Shown here: positions 16,897 to 25,562 of the stretch, piece after piece
How positions within the stretch are numbered: position 1 is the first letter of the stretch
How the letters are laid out: each line of letters begins with the position of its first letter
Assembly (NCBI GenBank): GCA_046328225.1
Contig: JAXLWZ010000009.1
Span: 1 to 64,000, forward strand
Origin: Amarobacillus sp046328225
Lineage (GTDB): Bacteria; Chloroflexota; Dehalococcoidia; Tepidiformales; Tepidiformaceae
Reading direction: 5' to 3'
DNA: 64,000 nucleotides
The notes under the pieces: model-generated
Told to the model about the DNA's origin: nothing
Databases searched by the model: none
What the model saw: only the letters and a program-made list of their open reading frames with translations
Position numbers and translations under genes: made by a program

Positions 16897-16939
16897 GAAA
16901 AAAACGGGCCGCTGCCCATGGTAGGGAGCGGCCCGTTTT
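16897..16939 (-). terminator. Intrinsic terminator of the zinc-ribbon gene, just upstream of tRNA-Ala
   Basis: A 13-bp stem (AAAACGGGCCGCT/AGCGGCCCGTTTT) is followed on the minus strand by a run of about eight U, a textbook intrinsic terminator. It isolates the tRNA from the upstream gene. Confidence 0.85.
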
Positions 16940-16957
16940 GGCGTCAAATCGGGAAGG

Positions 16958-17128
16958 TCAGGCGCGGTGGGATGAACCCCGGCCGATGCGGTAGGACGTT
17001 TCGCCCGTGAATTCCCGCTCCTTGCCGCACTTCTTGCAACGCCCCGGCGTCAGTTCGCCTCGCGGAGGCTCCAGAACCCAGTGATGGACACACGCCTCCA
17101 CCATTTGAAGCGCTTCAGCCTTGGACAT
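16958..17128 (-). CDS. Small zinc-ribbon-like protein (56 aa)
   Basis: 56 residues. ATG preceded by GAGGGAG. The sequence holds CVHHWVLEPP and, after GELTPGR, CKKCGKEREF, giving a C-x-H-H ... C-x2-C set able to bind one zinc. Small proteins of this pattern (HHWV..P.G.....C..CG..REF) occur in several high-GC bacteria and in their phages, with no assigned role. It has its own strong terminator. Confidence 0.75.
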   Translation of the reverse strand: MSKAEALQMVEACVHHWVLEPPRGELTPGRCKKCGKEREFTGETSYRIGRGSSHRA

Positions 17129-17235
17129 TGCGGCTTTTCTCCCTCGACGGTCTAGTTCTCGGGTTCGGCCCCACCCGGCCGTTCCCCGGTAGCCCGAGGG
17201 GCAGCATAGTACCGTCTATAGAGCGTTTCAATCCC

Positions 17236-17754
17236 CTATTTCGATTCGTCTAACAGTCCGGGTAACGGCGTGATAACCATCACCCCGCCTTTCACATCGA
17301 TTCTGTCAATGACGTCCTCGATCGCGGGGATGAGTACCTCGCCGCGAGGGCCGCGCACCACGTAGACGTCGTTCGCGCCCGGCTGCAGAACCTCGGTCAG
17401 CTGCCCCAGCTCCTCGCCCGCGCTCGTCTCCACGCGGAGCCCGATCAGTTCGTGCACGAAGTACGAATCGCTGTCGCTGCGGCGGACGTCCTTGTCCGGG
17501 ACCTCGAGCAGCGCCCCGCGCAGGCCGTCGGCCGTGGTGCGGTCGCCGATGCCGGAAAGCAGGAGCAGCCACGCCCCCCGGTCCTCGCGCGTGGCAAAGA
17601 TGCGGTGGCGTTCGCCGCGGATGGTGACCCACCGGCCGCGCTGCAGGTTCGGTGCGTCGGGCGAAAACGCCTGCACCCGCACTTCGCCCTTGAGCCCGTG
17701 CGAGCGCAGAACCAGGCCCACCGCCGTGTGCCCTTCCGTCGGCTCCGGGCGCAC
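17236..17754 (-). CDS. rimM: Ribosome maturation factor RimM
   Basis: 172 residues if started at the GTG at 17754, the usual RimM length. VGLVLRSHGLKGEVRVQAF opens the RimM beta-barrel domain and SYFVHELIGLRVET with VLIPAIEDVI marks the PRC-barrel domain. RimM binds S19 and helps 30S maturation. The reading frame continues without a stop, in Pro/Arg/Ser-rich codons, back to the stop of khpA. The only codon there that could start it with an operon-style overlap is CTG (CTGA at 17946), so an N-terminal extension of about 64 residues is possible. Third gene of an rpsP-khpA-rimM operon. Confidence 0.9.
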   Translation of the reverse strand: MRPEPTEGHTAVGLVLRSHGLKGEVRVQAFSPDAPNLQRGRWVTIRGERHRIFATREDRGAWLLLLSGIGDRTTADGLRGALLEVPDKDVRRSDSDSYFVHELIGLRVETSAGEELGQLTEVLQPGANDVYVVRGPRGEVLIPAIEDVIDRIDVKGGVMVITPLPGLLDESK

Positions 17755-17942
17755 CGGCCGTGGACCGCGAGGGCCTCGAGGTGCTCTCTCCGGCGCTGGT
17801 ACGGGCGTCTCCGAGCTGCTTTCCTCGGCCACGGGCGGTGTCGCGCTCTCCGGCGCGGGCCGCGGTCGTGCAGAAGCCCCGCCAGTGCGACGGGGCTTGC
17901 GTGGCCGCGATGGCGGCGGTGTGCCTGCCGGTTCTTCCGGGG

Positions 17943-18188
17943 TCAGTCGCCGATCTCCAGGTTGGCGCGCACGCCTTCCTTGACGGCGGCCACCTTCACC
18001 AGCGAGCGCATGGCCGAGGCGATGCGCCCGCCGCGCCCGATGACCTTGCCCCAATCGTCTTCGGCGACATCGAGGCGAACGGTGATGCGGTCCCCGTCCG
18101 ACTGCTCGGAAACGGTCACGCTGTCCGGGTCATCGACGAGGGAGCGAGCGAGGTAATCGACCAGCACGCCCATCATGGTCTCGGCCAT
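17943..18188 (-). CDS. khpA: KH-domain RNA-binding protein KhpA
   Basis: 81 residues, a single KH domain with the GRGG loop in VIGRGGRIASAMRSL. KhpA binds RNA, often with KhpB, and is nearly always encoded between rpsP and rimM, as here. The ATG lies 8 nt after the rpsP stop. Confidence 0.92.
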   Translation of the reverse strand: MAETMMGVLVDYLARSLVDDPDSVTVSEQSDGDRITVRLDVAEDDWGKVIGRGGRIASAMRSLVKVAAVKEGVRANLEIGD

Positions 18189-18196
18189 TTCGGTTC

Positions 18197-18451
18197 CTAC
18201 TCGGCGGCCGTGGCGGTGATGCCGGCGCGCTTGAGGATCTTGGCGGCGGCTTCCGAAGGCTGGGCGCCCTTCGCGATCCATTCGCGCGTGCGGTCGGCGT
18301 CGATGTTCACGGCCGGCGGATTCGCGTGCGGGTCGTAGGAGCCGAGCGTCTCAAGGAAGTCGCCGTCGCGCTTGTCGGGCTGATTGGCCAGGACGACGCG
18401 GTAATACGGCTTCTTCGTCTTGCCGATGCGGCGAAGGCGGATACGAAGCAT
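18197..18451 (-). CDS. rpsP: 30S ribosomal protein S16
   Basis: 84 residues, beginning MLRIRLRRIGKTKKPYYRVV with LGSYDPHANPP further on, diagnostic for bS16. GAGGAGAG precedes the ATG. First gene of the operon with khpA and rimM; the promoter is probably in the 130-nt gap upstream. ffh, which often precedes rpsP, is absent. Confidence 0.97.
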   Translation of the reverse strand: MLRIRLRRIGKTKKPYYRVVLANQPDKRDGDFLETLGSYDPHANPPAVNIDADRTREWIAKGAQPSEAAAKILKRAGITATAAE

Positions 18452-18518
18452 TCAGTTCTCTCCTCGGTCCGGCGGATTCGGACCCGTGAATGGCAATGGT
18501 ACGAATGATGCTAACGCA

Positions 18519-18559
18519 CATCGCGGGAATGCGCTCGGCTGGAGCGCATTCCCGCGATG
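18519..18559 (-). terminator. Long hairpin ending the ABC permease operon
   Basis: A perfect 18-bp stem (CATCGCGGGAATGCGCTC) with a 5-nt loop lies 20 nt after the permease stop. There is no U-run, so it may act as a 3'-end stabiliser or a Rho-assisted stop. Confidence 0.7.
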
Positions 18560-18579
18560 GGATGGAACCGGGACCGCCG

Positions 18580-19539
18580 TTAGCGGGTGCCGCGGAGGCG
18601 TGGGTCGAGCACGTCGCGCAGCGCATCACCGAGCATGTTGAAGCTATACACGGTGAGGAAGATCGCGAGGCCCGGGAAGATGGCCAGGTGCGGGTGGCGC
18701 GAGAGCGCTTCGCGCGCCTCGTTCAGCATGCGCCCCCAGCTCGCCGTCGGCGGCTGCACGCCGTAACCGAGGAACGCCAGCGACGACTCGGTCAGGATCG
18801 CGCCGCCGATCTGGATCGAGGCGCCGATGATGATGATCGGGATGACGTTCGGCACCACGTGCCGGCTGATGATGCGCACGTCGCTCGCGCCGATGACGCG
18901 CGCCGCCTCCACGTACTGGTTCTGTTTGGTGGCAATCGCCGCGCCGCGTATGACGCGCGATTGCCCCAGTGCCGTGAGGATACCGACGGCCACCGCGATT
19001 CTGACCACCACCCGTCCCGATGGCTCAAGCCCGAGGAAGGCCGGCGGGAACTGGGTGAGGCTCGTCACCACGAGGATGATGAAGATGAGGCCCGGGAGCG
19101 CGATGCCAATATCGACGACGCGCTGGACCAGCAGGTCGAAGATGCCGCCGAAGTACCCGGACGTCACGCCCAGGAACGTCGCCACGCTCGCGCTCACGAG
19201 CACGACCAGCGTGCCGATGAGGATCGACGTGCGCGCCCCGTAGATGATGCGCGTGTACAGGTCGCGGCCGAACTGGTCAGTCCCGAACCAGTGCTCCGCC
19301 GAGGGACCCTGGAAGCGGTTCACGATCGAGTTCGCGTCCGGGTTGCCCGTGTTCGGGAAGAGGCTAGGCACGGCCGCCATGAGCAGCAGGATGATGACGA
19401 ACACCGCTCCGAAGGCGCCCAGCGGCTTATAGCGGATGAACCGCAGCAGGGAGCGCCGCGCTCGTTCGGGGAAGCCCGGGCGGCGCCGAAGTGCGTACTG
19501 TTCGAGCTGATATGCGGTTGCGTCGCTTACGCTGGCCAT
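18580..19539 (-). CDS. Peptide/nickel-type ABC transporter permease (DppC-like)
   Basis: 319 residues, six transmembrane helices. HWFGTDQFGRDLYTRIIYGARTSI is the typical DppC N-terminal signature, and EAARVIGASDVRIISRHVVPNVI is the EAA loop that contacts the ATPase. No ATPase gene follows, so it must be encoded elsewhere. It starts 1 nt inside the stop of the partner permease. Likely imports oligopeptides or a similar solute bound by the upstream lipoproteins. Confidence 0.93.
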   Translation of the reverse strand: MASVSDATAYQLEQYALRRRPGFPERARRSLLRFIRYKPLGAFGAVFVIILLLMAAVPSLFPNTGNPDANSIVNRFQGPSAEHWFGTDQFGRDLYTRIIYGARTSILIGTLVVLVSASVATFLGVTSGYFGGIFDLLVQRVVDIGIALPGLIFIILVVTSLTQFPPAFLGLEPSGRVVVRIAVAVGILTALGQSRVIRGAAIATKQNQYVEAARVIGASDVRIISRHVVPNVIPIIIIGASIQIGGAILTESSLAFLGYGVQPPTASWGRMLNEAREALSRHPHLAIFPGLAIFLTVYSFNMLGDALRDVLDPRLRGTR

Positions 19540-20480
19540 TACGAGTACCTGATCCTGGGGTCGAGGATGGAGTACGTGAGGTCGACGCCGAGGTTCACGA
19601 AGACGACCACCACCGCCACGATGATGTTCACGGCCTGCACGACCGGGTAATCCAGGGAGCTCACCGAGCTGACGTAGTACCGCCCCATGCCCGGGATGGA
19701 GTACACGGTCTCAATCAGGACCGTGCCACCCACCAGGATGGGAAGCTGCAGGCCCACCACCGTGACCACGGGGATGAGCGCGTTGCGCAGCGCATGCGAG
19801 ACGATCACCCGCCGCTCGCGGAGGCCCTTCGCCCACGCCGTGCGGATGTAGTCCTGCCGCAGCGTCTCCAGCATCGCCGACCGCGTGAAGCGCATCACGC
19901 CGCCCGAGAGGCCCGCGCCGAGGATCATCGAGGGGACGATCATCATGCGCAGGTTGCCAATCGGGTTGTCTGTGAATGAGATGTAGTCTTTGGGTGGTAC
20001 GCCCCAGGTGAAGTACCGGCCCGCCATCGTGATCAGGATGATGCCCACCCAGAAGCCCGGGATGGCGAGCAACCCGATCGCGAAACTCCGGCCTGCGTAG
20101 TCCCACGCGGTGTCCTGTCTGACCGCGGACATGATGCCCACCGGCAGCGCGATGCAGAGCGATACGACGATCGCCAGGACCCCGAGTTCGAGCGTGACCG
20201 GAAGCCGGTTCTTCAGCTCGCTGATGACCGTGCGGTCGCTCAGGATCGAGTTCCCGAAGTCGAAGCGGACGACGCGGCCAATCCACTTCACGTACTGGAC
20301 GACGATGTTGTCATCCAGCTGGTACTCCTTGCGGAGCGCCGCCTTGGTCTCCTCGCTCGCGGCGCCGAAGTCGCCCGTGAGGAGGTCGATGACATCGCCA
20401 GGGACAGCCCTGACCATGACGAACACGATGAACGTCACTCCCAGCAGTGTGGGAATCATGAGGAGCAGGCGTCGCAACAC
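19539..20480 (-). CDS. Peptide/nickel-type ABC transporter permease (DppB-like)
   Basis: 313 residues. LLMIPTLLGVTFIVFVMVRAVPGDV at the N-terminus and the EAA-loop region AWAKGLRERRVIVSHALRNALIPVVT mark a DppB/OppB permease. It pairs with the downstream DppC-like protein. It follows two substrate-binding genes, giving an operon order of SBP, SBP, DppB, DppC. Confidence 0.93.
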   Translation of the reverse strand: MLRRLLLMIPTLLGVTFIVFVMVRAVPGDVIDLLTGDFGAASEETKAALRKEYQLDDNIVVQYVKWIGRVVRFDFGNSILSDRTVISELKNRLPVTLELGVLAIVVSLCIALPVGIMSAVRQDTAWDYAGRSFAIGLLAIPGFWVGIILITMAGRYFTWGVPPKDYISFTDNPIGNLRMMIVPSMILGAGLSGGVMRFTRSAMLETLRQDYIRTAWAKGLRERRVIVSHALRNALIPVVTVVGLQLPILVGGTVLIETVYSIPGMGRYYVSSVSSLDYPVVQAVNIIVAVVVVFVNLGVDLTYSILDPRIRYS

Positions 20481-20545
20481 GTAGGTCCGTACTGGCGGCG
20501 TCTGCTTTCGTTGGTGAGTTTGGCCTTGTGCCGATACAGCGCTGC

Positions 20546-20566
20546 GGCGCCTCCGTGAAAGGCGCC
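20546..20566 (-). promoter_or_regulatory. Hairpin between substrate-binding and permease genes
   Basis: A 7-bp GC stem (GGCGCCT/AGGCGCC) lies in the 112-nt gap before dppB. Such elements often lower permease expression relative to the binding protein; here that is inference. Confidence 0.35.
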
Positions 20567-20592
20567 CGGCCCCCGGTTATTGATGGTTGCGT

Positions 20593-22342
20593 TTACGCCT
20601 TCCAGCGGTAGACGTACTCCTCCGTGCCCTGGCCGTAGCCCTTGGTCCGGTACTCCGTGCCCTTGATGTTCGGCTGGCTCCCGCCCCAGTTCGAGCCGGC
20701 GCCGGCCACGCTCGGGACGTAGAACATGTTCTCGGCGTTCTTGATCTGCGCTTCCTTGAAGATGGCCTTGCGCTTCTCTTCGTTCGCCTCGATGGCCTGG
20801 TCCTGGGCGAGCTTGGTCATGGTGGCGTCCTTGACCTTGCTGTGGTTGTTCGGGTCCTCGGTGAAGAACCGCGTCAGGTACGAACCCGCCTCCGGGAAGG
20901 GGGTCTCATAGCCGAAGGCGATGCCCTTGAAGTTCCCGAGGAACGTCTGGGTGATGTACTTCGAGCTGTAGTCCTGGACGTCGGTCGTCGTCTTGATGCC
21001 GATCTGGTTGAGGTAGTTGATCTGGGCTTCGGCGATGTCGTTGAAGAGCTTGCCGTAGCGGTTGGCGGTGTACTGGTAGGTGGTGCTGAAGCCGTCGGGG
21101 AAGCCGGCGGCGGCGAGGAGCTTCTTGGCCTCGGCCGGGTCGTACTTGAAGTACTTGGCGCTGTCGCCCTGGTCCTTGCCCTTCGGGTCGATCCACCAGC
21201 GGGTCTCGCCCGCCGGAATGATATTGTGCCACGGGCCCTGGACGTCGAGGCCGGCTTCCTTGAGCTTCTTCAGGTTGTACCCGAGCTCGAGGAGGTCGTC
21301 TCGGTTCATGGCCATCGAAACGGCCTGGCGCACGCGCGGGTCCTTCCACGGCGAGGCCGGGTCCGGGTCGAAGAAGAGGAAGCTCAGCGTCGCGCCGACG
21401 GTGCTGTTGAGCTGCGCCTGCGGGATCTGCTTCTTCACCGTCACGAGGTCGTCGCCGTTCAGGTCGACGCCGTCGAGGTTCCCGGCGAGGAACTGCGCGA
21501 GGCGGTTCGCGTACTCGGGGATGATCGACTGCTCAATCGAGTCGAAGAAGACGACGTTCTTGTTGTACCACTCAGGATTCCGCTTGCGGACGATCTTCAC
21601 GGACGGCTGGTAGCTGTCGAGCATCCAGGGGCCGCTGCCGATCGCCGTCTTCGCCCGGTCGAACTGGGACTCGGACTCAGTCGGGACGATGAACAGCAGG
21701 TTCGTGTCCGCCAGCGCATCGAGGAAGGCCGCGTTCGGGCCCTTGAGCGTGAAGACGACGGTCTGCTTGTCCGGGTACTCGACCTTGTCGACGTACTGAC
21801 CGTGAGGCGTTCGCGTTCGTGGCGGCGGGTGGCCAGGCTCCACGTGAGTACTGATGCCGTTCCAGCCGGATCAGTGGCCGTTGACCGGCGCGGTGTTGTG
21901 GAACTTGACGTCCGAGCGGAGCTTGAAGGTCCACTTCAGGCCGTCCGGCGTCGATTCGGCTGTCTGCACGATGTCGGCCCGGGGCGCACGCTGAGCGGGA
22001 GGATGCCCGGGCCGAACTTGTACTTGTAGAGGCGGCTGTAGTGGTAGGCGGGCGAAACCCTTGGTGAGGAAGTCGTCGTTGTACGGTCGCATGCACGGCG
22101 CCGCCGAGCCCTGGAGAACCCCGGCGTCGCCGCGCGCGGTGTTCGTCGAGGCGTCGCTGGCGGCTGGCCTTGAGCGGCGCGGGAGTAGGCGAGGAGTTGA
22201 TCCACCGTTCTTCACCATCGCTCATCGCCGGCCGGACGATGCGCGCATGCCCGCTCGCGCCGATGATCGCGAAGCCGGCGCCCTTGAGCAACGTCCGGCG
22301 GCTCGCCTGGCGGACCTGCCAGCGATCCCAATAACTAGACAA
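20593..22342 (-). pseudogene. ABC substrate-binding lipoprotein (SBP family 5), copy A, frameshifted
   Basis: An intact frame covers the C-terminal about 400 residues (KYPDKQTVVFTLKGPNAAF-type region to EEYVYRWKA). The N-terminal part is split among frames: SSYWDRW and RRTLLKGAGFAI (a Tat-like lipoprotein signal) in one, LPLSVRPGP in another, TPDGLKWTFKLRSDVKFHN in a third. At least three indels lie between about 21.78 and 22.32 kb. The SBP_bac_5 family binds peptides or similar ligands for Dpp/Opp importers. A TTG start with GGAGGGGG upstream fits both copies. Whether the breaks are real or sequencing errors is not resolvable here. Confidence 0.8.
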
Positions 22343-22423
22343 GAATTCCCCCTCCGGATCTCATGGGGCTTGCGAGGCGCCCTGATAGAGCTCGTAGATG
22401 GTACGAATCCACCGTACTGAGCG

Positions 22424-22451
22424 GTTCTACCTTCGGATATTCTTCCGTCAA
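22424..22451 (-). promoter_or_regulatory. Candidate promoter of SBP copy A
   Basis: Minus strand TTGACG, 16-nt spacer, TAGAAC. The -10 hexamer is identical to that before copy B, as expected for a duplicated promoter. Confidence 0.45.
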
Positions 22452-22569
22452 TTGCTACGAATGCGAGGAATACCGAGGGCACATGCCGAGAGGTGGGCCG
22501 CGGTCGATTTTCGCGGCCCCACCCCCGGGCCTTTCCCGTGCTGTCCGGCCGCTCTGGCCGGCGCTTTGC

Positions 22570-24352
22570 CTACGCCTTCCAGCGGTAGACGTACTCCTCC
22601 GTGCCCTGGAAGCCGTAGCCCTTGCTGCGGTAGTCTGTGCCCTTGATGTTGAAGCCGGCCGCTGCCCCAGCTCGAACTGCACGGGCTACGCTCGGGACGT
22701 AGAACATGTTCTCGGCGTTCGATCTGCGCTTCCTTGAAGATGGCCCTGCGCTTCTCTTCGTTCGGCCTGATGGCCTCGTCCTGTGCCAGCTTGGCCGCGG
22801 TCGGGTCCTTGACCTTGCTGTGGTTGTTCGGGTCCTCGGTGAAGAACTGGCAAGCCAGTGCACGAACCCGCCTCCGGGAAGGGGGTCTCGTAGCCGAAGG
22901 CGATGCCCTTGAAGTTCCTGGAGAACGTCTGTGCGGATGTACTCGAGTCGTAGTCCTCGACGTCGGTCGTCGTCTTGATGCCGATCTGGTTGAGGTAGTT
23001 GATCTGGGCTTCGGCGATGTCGTTGAAGAGCTTGCCGTAGCGGTTGGCGGTGTACTGGTAGGTGGTGCTGAAGCCGTCGGCGTAGCCGGCGGCGGCGAGG
23101 GTTTCTGGCTCCCGGCTGGCTGTACTTGAAGAACCTAAGCTGTCGCCCGTCCTTGCCCTTAGTCGATCCACCAGCGGGTCTCGCCCGCGGGGATGATGTT
23201 TTGCCAGCGGCCCTGGACGTCGAGGCCGGCTTCCTTGAGCTTCTTCAGGTTGTAGCCGAGCTCGATGAGGTCGTCGCGGTTGATGGCCATGGAGACGGCC
23301 TGGCGCACGCGCGGGTCCTTCCACGGCGAAGCCGGGTCCGGGTCAGCAAGAACATGAAGCCGAGGTCGAGCCCACGGTGCTGGTCAGCTTGTAGCCCTTC
23401 TGCGGGATCTGCTTCTTGACGGTCGAGGTCGTCGCCGTTCAGGTCGACGAGGTCGAGGTTCCCGGCGAGGAACTGCGCGAGGCGGTTCGCGTACTCGGGG
23501 ATGATCGACTGCTCAATCGAGTCGAAGAAGACGACGTTCTTGGAGAAATAGTCGGGTCAGTTCCGCTTGCGGACGATCTTCACGGACGGCTGGTAGCTGT
23601 CGAGCATCCAGGGGCCGCTGCCGATCGCCGTCTTCGCCCGGTCGAACTGGGACTCGGACTCGGTTGGGACGATGAACAGCAGGTTCGTGTCCGCCAGCGG
23701 CATCGAGGAAGGCCGCGTTCGGGCCCTTGAGCGTGAAGACGACGGTCTGCTTGTCCGGGTACTCGACCTTGTCGACGTACTTGACTTGCGACGCGTTCGC
23801 GTTCGTCGGGGCCGTGAGGAGGCTCCACGAGAACTTGACGTCATCCGTCGTGAGCTGGCGGCCGTTGACCGGCGCGGTGTTGTGGAACTTGACGTCCGAG
23901 CGGAGCTTGAAGGTCCACTTCAGGCCGTCCGGCGTCGATTCGGCCGTCTGCACGATGTCGGGCTCGGGGCGCACGCTCAGCGGAAGGATGCCCGCCGGTC
24001 TTGTACTTATAAAGGCGGCCGTGGTGGTAGGCGGCGTACCTTGGTGAGGAAGCCGAGGTTGCCGTACGGGTCGTGGCCGCCGAGGGCGCGTCGCCTGTCG
24101 TGTAGATCTTGTAGGTGCCGCCGCGCTTGGCGCCGGCGAACGGGTCGACGGGCGTCGGCGTGGCCGTACTCGAGGGCGGGCGTGGCGAGCGTGACGCCGC
24201 CACGCCGCCGCCGCCGCCGTTGTTGTCGTCGCGCCGTCGCCGCAGCCGACGAGCGCCATGCCGGCTGCCCCTACACCGGCGACGCCGGCCCCTCGAGCAG
24301 CGCGTCCGCGGCCTGACTGGCGGTCCCACCAGCGATCCCAATAACTCGCCAA
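22570..24352 (-). pseudogene. ABC substrate-binding lipoprotein (SBP family 5), copy B, multiply frameshifted
   Basis: Near-identical to copy A in the same order: ASYWDRW at the N-terminus, a lipoprotein-like MALVGCGDG, LPLSVRPEPDIVQTAESTP, TPTNANAS, FVPTESESQFDR, and EEYVYRWKA at the end. Many single-base insertions and losses put successive blocks in different frames (for example near 22.73, 22.85, 23.11, 23.35, 23.42, 23.56, 23.70, 24.0 and 24.3 kb). It would be non-functional as written. The density of small indels, also seen next door, points to sequence error as much as to decay. Confidence 0.8.
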
Positions 24353-24433
24353 GAATTCCCCTCCGGGCCTCGGCATCGGTTTCGACTCCATAGAGCGCTT
24401 CCTACGGATCTTCTGGTATCCATCAACCGAAAT

Positions 24434-24463
24434 GTTCTACCCGGTGAAACGGATCCGTGTCAA
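24434..24463 (-). promoter_or_regulatory. Promoter of the SBP-permease operon
   Basis: Minus strand consensus TTGACA, 18-nt spacer, TAGAAC, about 80-110 nt before copy B. The gap from 24464 to 24624 holds nothing else recognised. Confidence 0.6.
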
Positions 24464-24624
24464 TTCGTCCGAAAGTGACTTCACCACACCATTAGGCGTC
24501 AGAAATAGTTAGCGAGAGGCGAGATGTGCCCGGTGCGCCCCGGCCACGGAGCCCGGCGGGCCCGGCCTGGCAGCGGGCGACGCCGTTGATGGCCCATAAT
24601 CTGACCACCACCGAGGAGTTCGCC

Positions 24625-25060
24625 ATGCAGGAGCCCTCGTCCTGAGTCCGCAGAAGATGCGGCGCCACGCCGAGAAGTTCGGTGGAGAAATCGGGCACGC
24701 ATCTGCACCCCGACCGGTTCATCACCGAGGGCGTCGTCCTCGGCCTCGCTTTGAACATCGATAACTTCGGCCGCCCCATCTGCCCCTGCAATCTCTACTC
24801 GGCCAAGGACGAGAACGGGACCGGCCCGGAGGGCCTCACCTCCCGCGCGACGAAGAGCAGCGGGCGCCGCACCGGATCTGCGCCTGCGACGAGATGCAGA
24901 TCTACAACAAGTACTGCCATCGCCTCCCTTCGTAAACGAAGAGGGCCTGCCTATCACCGAGTACCTCCCGGAGGACCATGAGGGCCGCGAAATCTACGGG
25001 CTCGTCACCGACCCGACGCCTTGCTGCGCGCGCGCGCTGGGCCGCGTGCTCAAGGAGCGA
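24625..25060 (+). pseudogene. Ferredoxin:thioredoxin reductase catalytic-subunit-like gene, frameshifted
   Basis: Reading through three frames gives MRRHAEKF, then GTHLHPDRFITEGVVLGLAL and NFGRPICPCNLYS, then ICACDEMQIYNKYCH, then FVNEEGLPITEYLPEDHEG and GLVTDPTP. The CPC, CAC and CH cysteine pattern around a GRPxCPC core is that of the FTR beta chain, which holds a [4Fe-4S] cluster next to a redox disulfide and reduces thioredoxin. ATG at 24625 has GAGGAG upstream. At least three frame breaks are present, within the same indel-rich region. Confidence 0.6.
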
Positions 25061-25562
25061 GGTGCTTCCAGCCATGCGCGCCGTGGCCGCTGCCTGCATG
25101 TCCGCCCTCAGTGGCCTGCGCTGTCCGCGTGGGTAGCGATTGGGTGGCGCGACGCTCCTGTTGTCGTTCGTGTTTGTCTTGCGCTGCCGCCGCTGCTCGG
25201 TGCCCTCTGCGCGCTCCTCGGGCTGCGCGGTCGCGATGTCGCCATCGCCGGCATCGCAGCGGTGTTCGCCGGCCCGCTCATGACCATGGTCACGGCCGGG
25301 ACGACATGTCCTGCATGACAACGACACGGCCGTCGTGGCCTTCGGAAACGATCGTCTGGCTTGGCGTAGGCGGCGGGCTCGGCTCGCTGACGTCATGGGT
25401 CATTGGCGCCGCTATCGATGGTTTCGCGCACGCCTACGGCGCCGCCGTCTCCATCGCACTGGAGCGGCGGGCGCGTGACACCGCCCGGGTGCGCCCGCGC
25501 CAGGACAGCAGCAGCGGCGGTACGAACAGCCGTAGGCTGCGGCGTAAAGCAAAGAAGTGCCG
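25061..25562 (+). other. Indel-rich coding remnant, unidentified
   Basis: No frame is open throughout. Plus-strand fragments with membrane character (LPPLLGALCALLGL, VFAGPLMTMVTAG, TIVWLGVGGGLGSLTSWVIG) suggest a small membrane protein broken by frameshifts. The minus strand of about 25.4-25.63 kb also continues the C-terminus of the MFS gene (AALLCFTPQPTAV). Which strand is real cannot be settled from this sequence. Confidence 0.3.

Larger units (their letters stand above)
20593..24352. repeat. Tandem direct duplication of about 1.75 kb (two SBP genes)
   Basis: The two units (20593-22342 and 22570-24352) align along their length with near-identical nucleotide stretches, for example CTTCCAGCGGTAGACGTACT at the 3' end of both genes and CATCCAGGGGCCGCTGCCGA inside. 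Both have a similar promoter and a TTG start with GGAGGGG. Confidence 0.85.

Noticed and set aside
20593..24352. Insertion sequence or composite transposon as cause of the duplication
   Set aside because: No transposase, terminal inverted repeat or target-site duplication was seen around the two copies.
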